From positions 62,001 through 126,000 of the forward strand of contig NZ_JAVDQI010000001.1 in assembly GCF_031454185.1 (NCBI RefSeq): a stretch of DNA of 64,000 nucleotides, given 5' to 3'. The stretch is from Methanococcoides alaskense. GTDB taxonomy: Archaea > Halobacteriota > Methanosarcinia > Methanosarcinales > Methanosarcinaceae. Below are positions 46,707-55,351 of this stretch, one piece after another. The first letter of the stretch is position 1. Every line of letters starts with the position of its first letter. The notes under the pieces are model-generated. The model saw only the letters and a list, made by a program, of their open reading frames with translations. It had not been told where the DNA came from and ran no database searches. Both the position numbers and the translations under genes were made by a program.

Positions 46707-46968
46707 AAACTCTTTTTGATGGATATTGTTAAAAATTAAATGAGAGTATTTTTTATAAATTCCGAGTTATGCGGAGTTTGAATTTTACCCCTAGCACAAT
46801 AGTGTGGGGATATATACAAGGCGAAAAAAGTGTACGCTAATATATTAGTGACTTAATTTGAAAAGTAAATTGATCCACACATATTATAACATCGTATTAA
46901 TATATATATTTATAATATTAAAGACAACAACGTTTTTAAAACTAAAGCAATTCATAAAGTATGATACT

Positions 46969-47481
46969 ATGAATATAGGCGATTTTATCTTACCAAATTT
47001 TACTTTTATTGTAGGCCTCATAGGAAATACGCTTCTTGAACGAATAAAAAGAAGAACGGAAAAAAAACATATTCAAGAGTCCTTTGTAATGGATATTGAA
47101 AGACTCAAAAAACGAGTAAACAATGATATTGACAGGCTATATGAAGCATATAACCTAAGTAAAAATCAAACAGAGGAAATTGATTTAGTTTATGCCTTAA
47201 TAGGTAATCAACCAAAAACACTAGGGTCACAATACGATTTAAGTTTTTATTATGATAATTATAAATATCTGAGTAATCTGAAAAAAGGAACAAGGGAGGA
47301 AATTATATCACTTTTTGAAAGAGTATCTACAATTAACAACATTATAAATGATTACCAGGATGATAAATTTGAAAACATCAATGAATCCAATCTGAGTTCC
47401 AAAAGTAGTTCGGTTATGGTATATTTTGGCCATCTTAAAACCTTAAAAAAAGAAATAGAATTATTTCAGATTCAATTTTAA
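46969..47481 (+). CDS. Hypothetical protein with N-terminal membrane segment, 170 aa
   Basis: The start was taken at ATG 46969, since the frame upstream is AT-rich and without a ribosome site. Residues 6-20 (FILPNFTFIVGLIGN) could be a membrane anchor, followed by a basic cluster (ERIKRRTEKKH) and helical, coiled-coil-like sequence to the end (REEIISLFERVSTINNIIND). No family recognised. It is the first gene right of the tRNA attachment fragment and may be a leftover of an older insertion. Confidence 0.55.
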   Translation: MNIGDFILPNFTFIVGLIGNTLLERIKRRTEKKHIQESFVMDIERLKKRVNNDIDRLYEAYNLSKNQTEEIDLVYALIGNQPKTLGSQYDLSFYYDNYKYLSNLKKGTREEIISLFERVSTINNIINDYQDDKFENINESNLSSKSSSVMVYFGHLKTLKKEIELFQIQF

Positions 47482-47507
47482 ATTCACCCTCCCCAATTTT
47501 TCAATCT

Positions 47508-47577
47508 TTCTCTAACATGAACGTTAAGGCTAAACAGTTTATCACTCTTAGCATTCTGCTTCATGTAGTGCAAAGTA
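47508..47577 (+). repeat. Dispersed degenerate repeat, copy 1
   Basis: CTCTAACATGAACGTTAAGG and its continuation encode MNVKAKQFITLSILLHVVQ. A related stretch at 51138-51207 encodes MIIESKQLINLCILFNTLQ, and a third, shorter relative (CCTACATGAGCATTGAGAG) lies at 49685-49703. All are preceded by pyrimidine-rich CAATCT/CTCT sequence. They look like truncated starts of one repeated gene, possibly a transposase, left as debris. Confidence 0.45.
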
Positions 47578-47668
47578 CATTTGGAGAATCCAAACCTCCC
47601 CCTTCAAATCCCCAGATTACTTTTGTAAAGAGAGCATTTAGACTTCAGAAATGCCCCCTATATCTTAT

Positions 47669-48157
47669 TCACACGACTGGCATGCATATATCAAGAATAT
47701 GATGCTTTTCTGGATGTTCTTCAGGGGAGTTTAAATATATCTCATAACTTGCCCGGGACATGTCAATTTCAAGGTTATTTTGTATCAGCCATTCAACGAC
47801 CTTTTCCCATGCAGGACCATATTCTTCTGCTCCTGTCAGTTCTGCACGCATTACTACGTACTTTCCCCCGGGAAGCTTTTGCTTTTTGATCTCACCTTCA
47901 ACTTCAAGGTCCTCTTCAATGGTCATACACACATCCAGCTTAAGTTCTTCTGGAGGGGTAACACCTGGATCATCATAATATGCAGACAGAAAATGAGTAT
48001 CCGGTCCAAACAATTGTTTCGGACCTGCCCAGCCACAAAGTTTACCAAATAATTCTTCAAATACCTTGGAATTTCCAATATAGTTACCAACAAAGGAAAC
48101 ATATGCTACATTTCTTTCTTCTATTTCTTTTATCTCTGGCTCTTTTATAATTTCCAT
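47669..48157 (-). CDS. GyrI-like small-molecule-binding protein
   Basis: 162 aa from ATG 48157, which follows GGTGAC by a few bases; GTG 48166 is an alternative. The GyrI/AraC effector-binding fold is recognised from the N-terminal VAYVSFVGNYIGN strand and helix, FGPDTHFLSAYYDDP, KLPGGKYVVMRAELTG and the terminal EIYLNSPEEHP, a common closing motif. No DNA-binding domain is fused. Relatives bind or hydrolyse small aromatic compounds, or inhibit gyrase; the ligand here is unknown. It stands alone between the repeat debris and the cytochrome gene. Confidence 0.8.
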   Translation of the reverse strand: MEIIKEPEIKEIEERNVAYVSFVGNYIGNSKVFEELFGKLCGWAGPKQLFGPDTHFLSAYYDDPGVTPPEELKLDVCMTIEEDLEVEGEIKKQKLPGGKYVVMRAELTGAEEYGPAWEKVVEWLIQNNLEIDMSRASYEIYLNSPEEHPEKHHILDICMPVV

Positions 48158-48255
48158 ACATGTCACCTACCTTCAATTTCAAATATTTCTATGTAAATAT
48201 CTTTTCAAATATTACTTTTATAGATTATTCTGACCTTTTTACAGAATCAGTTCTT

Positions 48256-49368
48256 TCAGATACGTCTCATAACGAAATAGACTGCTATTATTCCTGCTAT
48301 CGCCATAAAGGTCACGAATCCCGGTGTGTCCTCACTCTCAGTTTCAACTTCAAGCGGGGCTTCAGCTATCCTGTCAATTGTTTCCTGTGAGAGGAACGAG
48401 CCACCAGCACCAAGTATCACACCTTCACAATCTCCACAGAATATTTCAGTATTCTCATGGCAGAATACACAATCCTTTGCTTCCGTGGTAGTTGTGTGAG
48501 GTGTCCATTCAGCAAAAGCCGTATGTATGGAATTGTTATAAGAGGTAGTCATATTGATGAAAGGTTTGATAGTGCCATCGACAGATCTAGCAAGGTAGAA
48601 CCTATCCACATCAATTTTATCCAGTTGACCTGTTTCAAGATGGCAGTTCTCACAAGTGATAGCCCAACCGGAATGACAGGCTGAACAATCAAGTTTCCCG
48701 TCATGTATGCTATGTGCAGGAATATCCTGAGAATACTGTGTAACATCCATACCCTTTACCGACTTTTCCGGATCACTATGACAATCAGCACAGGTAATTT
48801 TTACGGCTTCCATCTGGGATTCGTAAGTAACTCCGTCACCGTGTATCTCTTCTGCTGTATGGCAATCTGTGCAGTCAAGTCCCTTTTCATAGTGGATATC
48901 TGCATTCGGAGCTACACCCTTATGTGCTGGAAGCTCTCCCTGGAAATATGATGTCTGTTTTTTAAAGTGGCATTGGTCACATGTTTCCAGAGTTATATCG
49001 CCTCCATGCCCTCCTTCACCTGTATGACATGATGTACAGGAGGTTGCATGACATGAAGAGCACCCCCTTTCCTCATAGAAAACATGCATATCAATTCCAA
49101 ATTCACCTGCTGCCCCTTTCTCATATTCTCCTTTCATGCTGCTGCCGGTGTAATGAAGAGAAGATGAAAAATTAGCAGTAATATCTGAATGGCAAGGTTC
49201 ACAGCTTTCAAATTCAGATACAGGTTCTTCAATTGCAAAAGCAACATTTGCCGTCAGGATAAAAAAAGCTGAGACCATTACAAGAACGATACTTACGATA
49301 TAATTTGTGTATAGTTTATTTCCAGATGTATTGCGGAAATTTTGGATAAATTGGAACCTTTGGTTCAT
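48256..49368 (-). CDS. Membrane-anchored multiheme c-type cytochrome, nine CXXCH motifs
   Basis: About 370 aa from ATG 49368, preceded by GGGGGAG. An N-terminal hydrophobic segment (IVSIVLVMVSAFFILTANVA) acts as signal peptide or anchor and a C-terminal helix (FMAIAGIIAVYFVMRRI) as second anchor. Nine CXXCH heme sites are visible (CEPCH, CSSCH, CTSCH, CDQCH, CTDCH, CADCH, CSACH, CENCH, CVFCH), with a tenth degenerate CGDCE. The protein would sit outside the membrane and carry electrons. Methanosarcinaceae use related multiheme cytochromes (MmcA has seven hemes) for electron exchange with extracellular acceptors. It is monocistronic as far as can be seen. Confidence 0.9.
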   Translation of the reverse strand: MNQRFQFIQNFRNTSGNKLYTNYIVSIVLVMVSAFFILTANVAFAIEEPVSEFESCEPCHSDITANFSSSLHYTGSSMKGEYEKGAAGEFGIDMHVFYEERGCSSCHATSCTSCHTGEGGHGGDITLETCDQCHFKKQTSYFQGELPAHKGVAPNADIHYEKGLDCTDCHTAEEIHGDGVTYESQMEAVKITCADCHSDPEKSVKGMDVTQYSQDIPAHSIHDGKLDCSACHSGWAITCENCHLETGQLDKIDVDRFYLARSVDGTIKPFINMTTSYNNSIHTAFAEWTPHTTTTEAKDCVFCHENTEIFCGDCEGVILGAGGSFLSQETIDRIAEAPLEVETESEDTPGFVTFMAIAGIIAVYFVMRRI

Positions 49369-49851
49369 TAGCACTCCCCCTGCTAATATGAGATATGCAT
49401 TGACATTTATTTAAGAGTGTTGCAATCATTTGAATCGCATTTATTGAGGAAGGTATAATTTGGCTCACGGTATCGTTTCCGATAAGCAGCATCGCCACCC
49501 TCTTCGATCATATAACCATCTTCATAAAAATAATGAACGAAACAAACGTTCCTTTATTTATCAAAAACAGGTTCAACTGTGGACTGTGAAATAATCAATT
49601 CAGTCTATTACCACTGGCCATGATCAGTTAAAGTCTAAAAAGATTAGGAAATTAAAAAACTCTCCAATTCTCCAATCTCTTCCCTACATGAGCATTGAGA
49701 GAAAGATTGGAAGTGTGGCTAAAATAACTATGCTAAATGGGGGGGTTCTACATGAAAAACGAAATATTGGCCAATGTGAGTAGGGCAAATATTTGAAACT
49801 TTGCCCTGTCCAAAGTGTAATAAGCTCACTTGAAAGAGAGTGCACAACAGC
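49369..49851. other. Intergenic region, no gene seen
   Basis: 483 bases without a convincing gene. It holds the short third relative (about 49685-49703) of the dispersed repeat found at 47508 and 51138. A short ATG frame at 49752 that follows a run of G residues ends after about 15 codons. Otherwise AT-rich sequence; the promoter of the cytochrome gene should lie at its left end. Confidence 0.4.
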
Positions 49852-50340
49852 TTAAAATTGATTCTTTTTTAAATGATCGATCTGATCGTATATATTTCGA
49901 ATTAATTCTTCAAACTTATTTATCTCTGAGAGATAATTTTCATAAGTATGTAGTTTGATCTTTTGTTCTTGGGTAATGGCATTGCCTCTGTATTCTTCTA
50001 TAAGAGGATCTATTTTCGTTTTTGCAATATCTAATTCGGTTTCAAAGCCATTCCTGATCTGGATAGCAAAAGCATCTAACAGATTTTTTTCCATATGCAG
50101 ATATGTCTTGCGGGATCCGGGCTTATGCAACCTTTTTATACTCCAAAAATTCTCAATATTTTTGATCTTAAGGCTTATAGAGGCAAGGCTATACCCTGTC
50201 CTCTCTGCCAGTTCCTCCATACTTATTGCATTGGATTCAAAATTAAGTATCGATAGAATTTGTGCAGTGGAATTATCAACTCCATAGCCCTTAAAGATCT
50301 CATGACCAATGTCAATTATCTTTTTTTCAATGTCATTCAT
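49852..50340 (-). CDS. GbsR/MarR-type HTH regulator
   Basis: 162 aa from ATG 50340; a start at 50349 or 50388 is possible. Residues 20-75 form a winged helix (GVDNSTAQILSILNFESNAI, then MEELAERTGYSLASISLKIK), followed by a basic hairpin (KRLHKPGSRKTYLHME) and a helical dimerisation part, the layout of GbsR-like regulators. It lies 55 bases downstream of the SMR exporter gene on the same strand and probably regulates it. Confidence 0.75.
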   Translation of the reverse strand: MNDIEKKIIDIGHEIFKGYGVDNSTAQILSILNFESNAISMEELAERTGYSLASISLKIKNIENFWSIKRLHKPGSRKTYLHMEKNLLDAFAIQIRNGFETELDIAKTKIDPLIEEYRGNAITQEQKIKLHTYENYLSEINKFEELIRNIYDQIDHLKKNQF

Positions 50341-50395
50341 TTTTCTCATCCACTTATCTGAATGTTTTCTATTACAATATTGGTACAATGCATGA

Positions 50396-50713
50396 TCAAG
50401 CTGATACCAATTTTAAACCACCAATTCCAACAGCAATTAGTCCAATGAAAAATATCCTGGGCAGATTCATTGATTCGTTGAAAAGAACTACACCCAATAC
50501 TGTTGTCCCAATGATCCCAATACCTGTCCAAACTGCATAGGCGGTCCCAACAGGCAACGTTCTCAAAGCTTTTTCCAATAAATACATGCTTAAAATCAAA
50601 GTAATTACTGTAAACACCATTGGATAAAACTTGGTTAAACCATCACTATATTTCAGTCCAACTGCCCATCCAGTTTCAAGTATTCCTGCAATTAATAAAT
50701 ATATCCATTCCAT
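50396..50713 (-). CDS. gdx: SMR family exporter, SugE/Gdx guanidinium type
   Basis: 105 aa with four transmembrane helices, the full SMR length. Features of the Gdx (SugE) branch as opposed to EmrE are visible: GILETGWAVGLKYSDGLT with the central Glu at residue 13, and LPVGTAYAVWTGIGIIGTTV, nearly identical to the SugE motif. Gdx proteins export guanidinium in exchange for protons. It heads a two-gene unit with the GbsR-like regulator. No guanidine riboswitch is apparent upstream. Functional assignment rests on the motif match. Confidence 0.88.
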   Translation of the reverse strand: MEWIYLLIAGILETGWAVGLKYSDGLTKFYPMVFTVITLILSMYLLEKALRTLPVGTAYAVWTGIGIIGTTVLGVVLFNESMNLPRIFFIGLIAVGIGGLKLVSA

Positions 50714-51232
50714 GCATATTACCTTTTAGTATTTTTAATAAATATTAAAATCTAATTGTGCCGAAGTTTTATTTGTAGTTTTTGGCAAAATGTGCTTTGC
50801 TTGAAAATATTTTGACCGAAAAATAGGGTATTTATCGGTCAAAGTGTCCAATATAGTTCAAGATATAAAGCAAAGAGATAATTAGAAATTACAACGCTAC
50901 AAAAATCAAGAACCTTTTAGATATAAAATTAAGCTATTGAGTAGCATAAAAGTAAAAATAAGTGATTATGAATCTGCTGAAGAGTATGAAAATGATTTAA
51001 AAAAAACAGGTGGGGAGAATTTCAGTTATGTGTAAAAAAGAATTGCCCTTGATTCAACAGTTGGCTTCGTTTTTTTCTTAAAAAATAATTATACTCATAT
51101 AGATTCTGAAGCATAGTTAAATATTTAATTTGCATCTAACCGTCTCTTAACATGATTATTGAGAGTAAACAACTTATCAATCTTTGTATCCTGTTTAATA
51201 CACTACAATTTCAACCTATTAACACCTACACC
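50714..51232. other. Intergenic region with dispersed repeat copy (51138-51207)
   Basis: 519 bases without an intact gene. At 51138-51207 lies the second copy of the dispersed repeat described at 47508 (encoding MIIESKQLINLCILFNTLQ). A short open piece at 50966-51035 (YESAEEYENDLKKTGGENFS) has no start and no recognised relative. AT-rich promoter-like sequence near 50740 would serve the SMR gene. Confidence 0.4.
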
Positions 51233-51889
51233 TCAATCCAGGAAGATCAGTGTATACTGAGATGGAACCTCATTATCCATTGGGAATTTTTGGAGGGGTG
51301 TACCCAGTTTCTCCAATGTTTTGTCCATTCTTATGCCAAGACCCATGATGCATGGTCTGCGTATAGTGGGATGGTGGCATGGTCCATCTGATCCAGCACA
51401 GTTGACACCGGAATAATCACTGTTGGCGCACCATGTGCACATACCTGGAAAAGTTGCAAGGGCAGTGTTATATCCAAGGCTCCAGGAAAGTTTCTCAATT
51501 TCGATACTACCCGGCTGTATTATTTCCTTGCGTTCTTTCATCACTGTTTTTAATGTATCTTGGTACTGTTGTTTGATATCTGGATCTTCAGGAGGGATGA
51601 TACTGTATTTGATGAAATTTTCACTGATATCTTTGGAAAAAAGGTTGTCAGACTTCCAATCTACAAGCAGAACCCACTCATATTCTTTGAGCATGACCCG
51701 AAATTCATCCACTGTTGGTATGAACGGTGGACATACTTGGCTTCCGTAACCATTGCATCCGAATATACACTTTAATATCGTCCTGTTCTCTACGATGATA
51801 TCCTCAGCAGGTATCAATCTGACACTGTTTGCACCATGCTCTTTGGCTGTTTGCTCCAAAAGCGTGTAATTAGATTCAGTGATTCTCAT
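51233..51889 (-). CDS. DUF2284 cysteine-rich metal-binding protein
   Basis: 218 aa from ATG 51889. The family pattern is clear: CIFGCNGYGSQVCPPF near residue 35-50 and a second cysteine cluster, CTWCANSDYSGVNCAGSDGP, with CHHPTIRRPC after it. The spacing suggests iron-sulfur clusters. DUF2284 proteins are frequent in methanogens and anaerobes and are thought to be metal-binding or corrinoid-related; the precise function is unknown. Monocistronic, with no close neighbour on its strand. Confidence 0.85.
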   Translation of the reverse strand: MRITESNYTLLEQTAKEHGANSVRLIPAEDIIVENRTILKCIFGCNGYGSQVCPPFIPTVDEFRVMLKEYEWVLLVDWKSDNLFSKDISENFIKYSIIPPEDPDIKQQYQDTLKTVMKERKEIIQPGSIEIEKLSWSLGYNTALATFPGMCTWCANSDYSGVNCAGSDGPCHHPTIRRPCIMGLGIRMDKTLEKLGTPLQKFPMDNEVPSQYTLIFLD

Positions 51890-52082
51890 ACCCAAAACAT
51901 AGATCAGTAACAATATATCTATTTATTGTCCACGTATTGAGAAAGCATTAAATCGTAATTTCTTCAGATAGAATTCACATATTCATTCGGACTTATTTAT
52001 ATAATCATTTATAGAAACCGCCTTTCCGTATGGGTAAAATATTGTGAAAAGTTCCCTTATGGAACCACTATCATTCAACAGT

Positions 52083-52107
52083 AGCACACAATCCTTAATC
52101 GTGTGCT
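52083..52107. repeat. Perfect 7-bp inverted repeat (hairpin) in an intergenic region
   Basis: AGCACAC at 52083-52089 pairs with GTGTGCT at 52101-52107 across an 11-base loop. A weaker GTTCC/GGAAC hairpin lies just upstream (about 52049-52063). The region 51914-52221 contains no gene. The hairpin lies downstream of the 100-aa minus-strand gene and could end its transcript, although there is no T run. Confidence 0.35.
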
Positions 52108-52221
52108 TGTGGAATCAGTTAGAAAAAAGGAGGTAGAGTTTTGAAATTTGTTTATTTTCAAACTTTTCTACCAATCAAATTATCCCAATTCTTCGAGATC
52201 CCCTATAGTCTACGAAACGAT

Positions 52222-52524
52222 TTAGCTTTTTAGCAATGTGGACCCTTTGACAGTCTCTTCTATTGTCAGTATAGGAGTGATCTTTGCGGTGTGATGCGTT
52301 AACATCGGCGGTTTTAAGAATTCCGAAACTGCCATCAAACTGTCTGATTCGAGGATGAAATAGAAAATATGCTCGTTAGGGCAAACATATGCTCCATTTA
52401 TTTTTATACCCAGTTTCTCTGCTGAGCTTTTCATTTCCCCAGCCCATTGCTTCATTTCTGCCTTGTATTCGTCTCTTGCAAAACACTGTTCAGGTGTATG
52501 CTCAAGACTGATCATAAATAACAT
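52222..52524 (-). CDS. Hypothetical protein, 100 aa
   Basis: A small alpha-beta protein (ISLEHTPEQCFARDEYKAEM, ITPILTIEETVK) with the look of a ferredoxin-like dimeric barrel domain. EHIFYFILESDSLMAVSEFL in the middle supports that. No specific family is assigned. The gene stands alone; the start is ATG 52524, or the ATG three codons downstream. Confidence 0.6.
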   Translation of the reverse strand: MLFMISLEHTPEQCFARDEYKAEMKQWAGEMKSSAEKLGIKINGAYVCPNEHIFYFILESDSLMAVSEFLKPPMLTHHTAKITPILTIEETVKGSTLLKS

Positions 52525-52771
52525 TCTTTATAACCCCCATAAATATCAAACAAGATTAGTATTTAGTATATTGGTTACTTCTCTGTAAAAATATACTTCT
52601 AAATTTGGCTTTGCATAAAGCCTATTTCTAATTTCCGTAGGAAAAAGAACGAAATGATCCGCTGAAACAAACGAACGTTTTATATGAAATTCATTCATTT
52701 AAACCATATAGACCACAATTGTAATCATTTTAATAAATTATATTTTTAATAAAACCGTTTTGGGAATATGA

Positions 52772-53422
52772 ATGACAGTCGATGAAAATATAAAAAGGAT
52801 CTTTAACGAACTTGGAAGAACAAAACTTGTCTGCGTCACCAAGACCATCGACCCTGATAGGATAAATGAATCCATCAGAGCCGGAGCCACCATCATAGGT
52901 GAGAATAGAGTCCAGGAATTCGAGGAGAAATGTGCTGAGATCCTGCCCTGTGAAAAACACCTAATCGGAAATTTACAGACAAACAAAGTTAAAAAAGCCG
53001 TTCAACTCTTTGATGTGATCCAGTCAGTTGACTCCTTGAAATTGATACAGGATATTGATAGGAAAGCCGAAGCCATTGACAAGGTACAGAAGGTATTCCT
53101 TCAGGTCAATATAGGCAACGAGCCTCAGAAATTCGGTTTTGGATCGGATGAGATCGGACAGGTGATAACGCAGATCCATTCCCTCAGGAACGTTCAGGTG
53201 AAAGGACTCATGTGCATACCGCCTTTTGTGTCCCCTGAACGAACACGTTCATATTTCAAGAAGATGAAAGCACTTTTTGATGAGCTGAAGCAGGTCGATC
53301 AGGATAACATCGATATACAGGAACTATCAATGGGAATGTCCAATGACTACAGGGTTGCCATCGAGGAAGGGGCTACAATGGTACGCGTCGGTTCTGCAAT
53401 ATTCGGGAATAGGAAGTACTGA
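52772..53422 (+). CDS. YggS/PLPBP family pyridoxal phosphate-binding protein
   Basis: 216 aa. Hallmarks of the PLP homeostasis protein: LVCVTKTIDPDRI near residue 18, with the Lys that binds PLP; GENRVQEFEEK; HLIGNLQTNKVKKAV; FLQVNIGNEPQKFGF; and MGMSNDYRVAIEEGATMVRVGSAIFG at the end. It is slightly shorter than bacterial YggS (about 230). The family controls free PLP and amino-acid pools and is not an enzyme as such. There is no clear ribosome site before the ATG, so the mRNA may be leaderless. Confidence 0.93.
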   Translation: MTVDENIKRIFNELGRTKLVCVTKTIDPDRINESIRAGATIIGENRVQEFEEKCAEILPCEKHLIGNLQTNKVKKAVQLFDVIQSVDSLKLIQDIDRKAEAIDKVQKVFLQVNIGNEPQKFGFGSDEIGQVITQIHSLRNVQVKGLMCIPPFVSPERTRSYFKKMKALFDELKQVDQDNIDIQELSMGMSNDYRVAIEEGATMVRVGSAIFGNRKY

Positions 53423-53499
53423 AAATACTATTAATTGTCCAATTGGAGAATCGTAGCATTCCTGGCAGATGGAGTATTTGATGAAAGGATCATCGATAC

Positions 53500-54597
53500 T
53501 CACGGCTTGCCGGTAAACTCCCTATATTTTCTCGCACCTTGTGATATTGCCTTATACTTTTTCTTCTCAATTCCTTTCAGGCCAAGCTCAGCTTTCTCTG
53601 ACTGGAAAGTAAGTTCAGCGGTTAATTTGAAGAAACTGTCAAGCCGCTCCTGAGGGATAAGACCCTGATGCACAGCTCTTTGGACAGCGCAATGGGGTTC
53701 ATCACGATGTGTGCAGTCCTTGAACCTGCACCCTTGGGCCAGATCAGTGATATCTGAGAATGTCCTGTCAATTCCGTCAGAACTGTCCCCCAATTGGATC
53801 TCACGAATGCCGGGGTTGTCAATGAAGATCCCGCCGTTTGGAAGAAGGAACAGCTGTCTTACTGTAGTAGTATGTTTGCCTTTGTCGTCATCTTCCCGAA
53901 CACCAAGGGTCTTCTGTATAGCCTCACCAAAAAAAGCGTTGATAAGTGTGGACTTTCCAACCCCGGATGAACCGATGAGCGCCACCGTTTCAGCAGGATT
54001 GATGTAGGGAGCAAGTTTGTCCAATCCGTCCTTTGAAAGAGCACTTATAGCAATGACCGGGACATCGCCTGCAATATCCTGCGTTTCTTGTATCAGTTGT
54101 GCCGGATCATCAACAAGATCGATCTTATTAATAAGAATAACAGGGTTTGCACCGGATGAGTAAACGATAGTCAGATACCTTTCAAGTCTTCGCAAATTCA
54201 GATCATTTCCAACTGCTGTAACGATGAAAATAGTATCGATGTTTGCAGCTATCACCTGCTCATCACTGCCATCTCCCGTAGAGCCTCTTGCAAGACAGGT
54301 CTTCCGGGGCAGGATATCCACTATAGTGTATGAGTTGATCTCAGCCTGGTCCAGCAGAACAACAAAATCTCCGACAACCGGCTGTTTGCCAGCCCTGCGC
54401 ATTGCACCTGAGATCGCTGCCTGTACCATACCACCCGGAATGAGAATATCGCAGACCGTCTTATGCTGAGCTGCAACTCTTCCAGCTATGTATGGGCCCT
54501 TGTAAGCAGATAATGCCACTTCAAGCCCATCGTTCCACCCGGGGATCACTTCAAGATCAAGGTTATCAGGGTTTTCGGATTTTGATCGATCATCCAT
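53500..54597 (-). CDS. rsgA: Ribosome small subunit GTPase RsgA
   Basis: 365 aa. An N-terminal OB fold (residues 40-105) precedes a circularly permuted GTPase: NKIDLVDD (G4) near 155 comes before the P-loop GSSGVGKSTLINAFFGE near 210 and DNPGIRE (G3). The C-terminal zinc site is present: CRFKDCTHRDEPHCAV. RsgA helps late maturation of the small ribosomal subunit in bacteria; archaeal copies are scattered, so this may be an old acquisition. The last residues are Lys-rich. Convergent with the YggS gene. Confidence 0.92.
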   Translation of the reverse strand: MDDRSKSENPDNLDLEVIPGWNDGLEVALSAYKGPYIAGRVAAQHKTVCDILIPGGMVQAAISGAMRRAGKQPVVGDFVVLLDQAEINSYTIVDILPRKTCLARGSTGDGSDEQVIAANIDTIFIVTAVGNDLNLRRLERYLTIVYSSGANPVILINKIDLVDDPAQLIQETQDIAGDVPVIAISALSKDGLDKLAPYINPAETVALIGSSGVGKSTLINAFFGEAIQKTLGVREDDDKGKHTTTVRQLFLLPNGGIFIDNPGIREIQLGDSSDGIDRTFSDITDLAQGCRFKDCTHRDEPHCAVQRAVHQGLIPQERLDSFFKLTAELTFQSEKAELGLKGIEKKKYKAISQGARKYREFTGKP

Positions 54598-54766
54598 AAA
54601 TAGTAATTCTTATTTTAACAGGTATAGGTCTTTTGGGTTGTGCCATCGTTCCTTAACATATAAATAATGTAAAAGATGAATGTTATTGGGGAGTTTAGAT
54701 CATCTTATTGACATAGACCATATCTTACAGATTCCCACAACCAACAATAAATGGAGATGTAAGCCA

Positions 54767-55048
54767 ATGCTATCGAAAATACCTATAGACATATCAAAGG
54801 TCAAACCTGAAGACATCAACAAAGAGATCCTTCGTGCAGCCATAATCGCTGAACTGGATGCGATTAATCTTTATGAGCAGATGGCAGCGCTGACAGATAA
54901 CAAAGAAGTGAAAGGAGTACTTCTGGACATCGCAAAGGAAGAGAAAACGCATGTCGGAGAATTCCAAACACTCCTGTTAAGAGAAGATGAACAACAGGCA
55001 CAGGAAATGGAAAAAGGCAAGCTTGAAGTTGATGAGATGACAAAATAA
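54767..55048 (+). CDS. Small ferritin-like protein, first of a tandem pair
   Basis: 93 aa from ATG 54767 (GGAGATG upstream). IAELDAINLYEQMAALT carries the first Glu and Tyr-Glu pair, and IAKEEKTHVGEFQTLLL the EExxH, of a two-helix ferritin-like half. This size and pattern recall encapsulated-ferritin-like proteins, which assemble their diiron site between two subunits. No encapsulin gene is in the window. The tail (EQQAQEMEKGKLEVDEMTK) extends past the fold. The paralog follows after 15 bases, then a flavoprotein gene, which suggests iron or oxidative-stress handling. Confidence 0.8.
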   Translation: MLSKIPIDISKVKPEDINKEILRAAIIAELDAINLYEQMAALTDNKEVKGVLLDIAKEEKTHVGEFQTLLLREDEQQAQEMEKGKLEVDEMTK

Positions 55049-55063
55049 AGGGGGAAGAAACAA

Positions 55064-55333
55064 ATGATGTCTGAAATGCCGATAATACCTGAAAATCTAA
55101 GTAAGGAAGATCTCGACAAGGAACTTATCAGAATTGGCATGATAGCTGAGCTGGATGCTGTTAATTTCTATGAACAAATGGCCTCTCTTACAAAAGATGA
55201 AGACCTGAAGGCAGTGCTTCTGGAAGTGGCCAGAGAGGAAATGGTACATATCGCTATGTTCGAAACAGTATTAATGGAAGTTGATAGCGTGTATCTCAAG
55301 GTTCTCGCAGATTACTCACTCGCGAGGAATTAA
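55064..55333 (+). CDS. Small ferritin-like protein, second of a tandem pair
   Basis: 89 aa, clearly a duplicate of the preceding gene: IAELDAVNFYEQMASLT and VAREEMVHIAMFETVLM keep the Glu, Tyr-Glu and EExxH iron ligands. It lacks the charged tail of its neighbour and ends in VYLKVLADYSLARN. The alternate ATG one codon later is equally likely. Co-transcription with the first copy and the flavoprotein gene (18 bases downstream) is likely. The two proteins may form a heteromeric diiron assembly. Confidence 0.8.
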   Translation: MMSEMPIIPENLSKEDLDKELIRIGMIAELDAVNFYEQMASLTKDEDLKAVLLEVAREEMVHIAMFETVLMEVDSVYLKVLADYSLARN

Positions 55334-55351
55334 GTTTTCAGGAGATTTATC

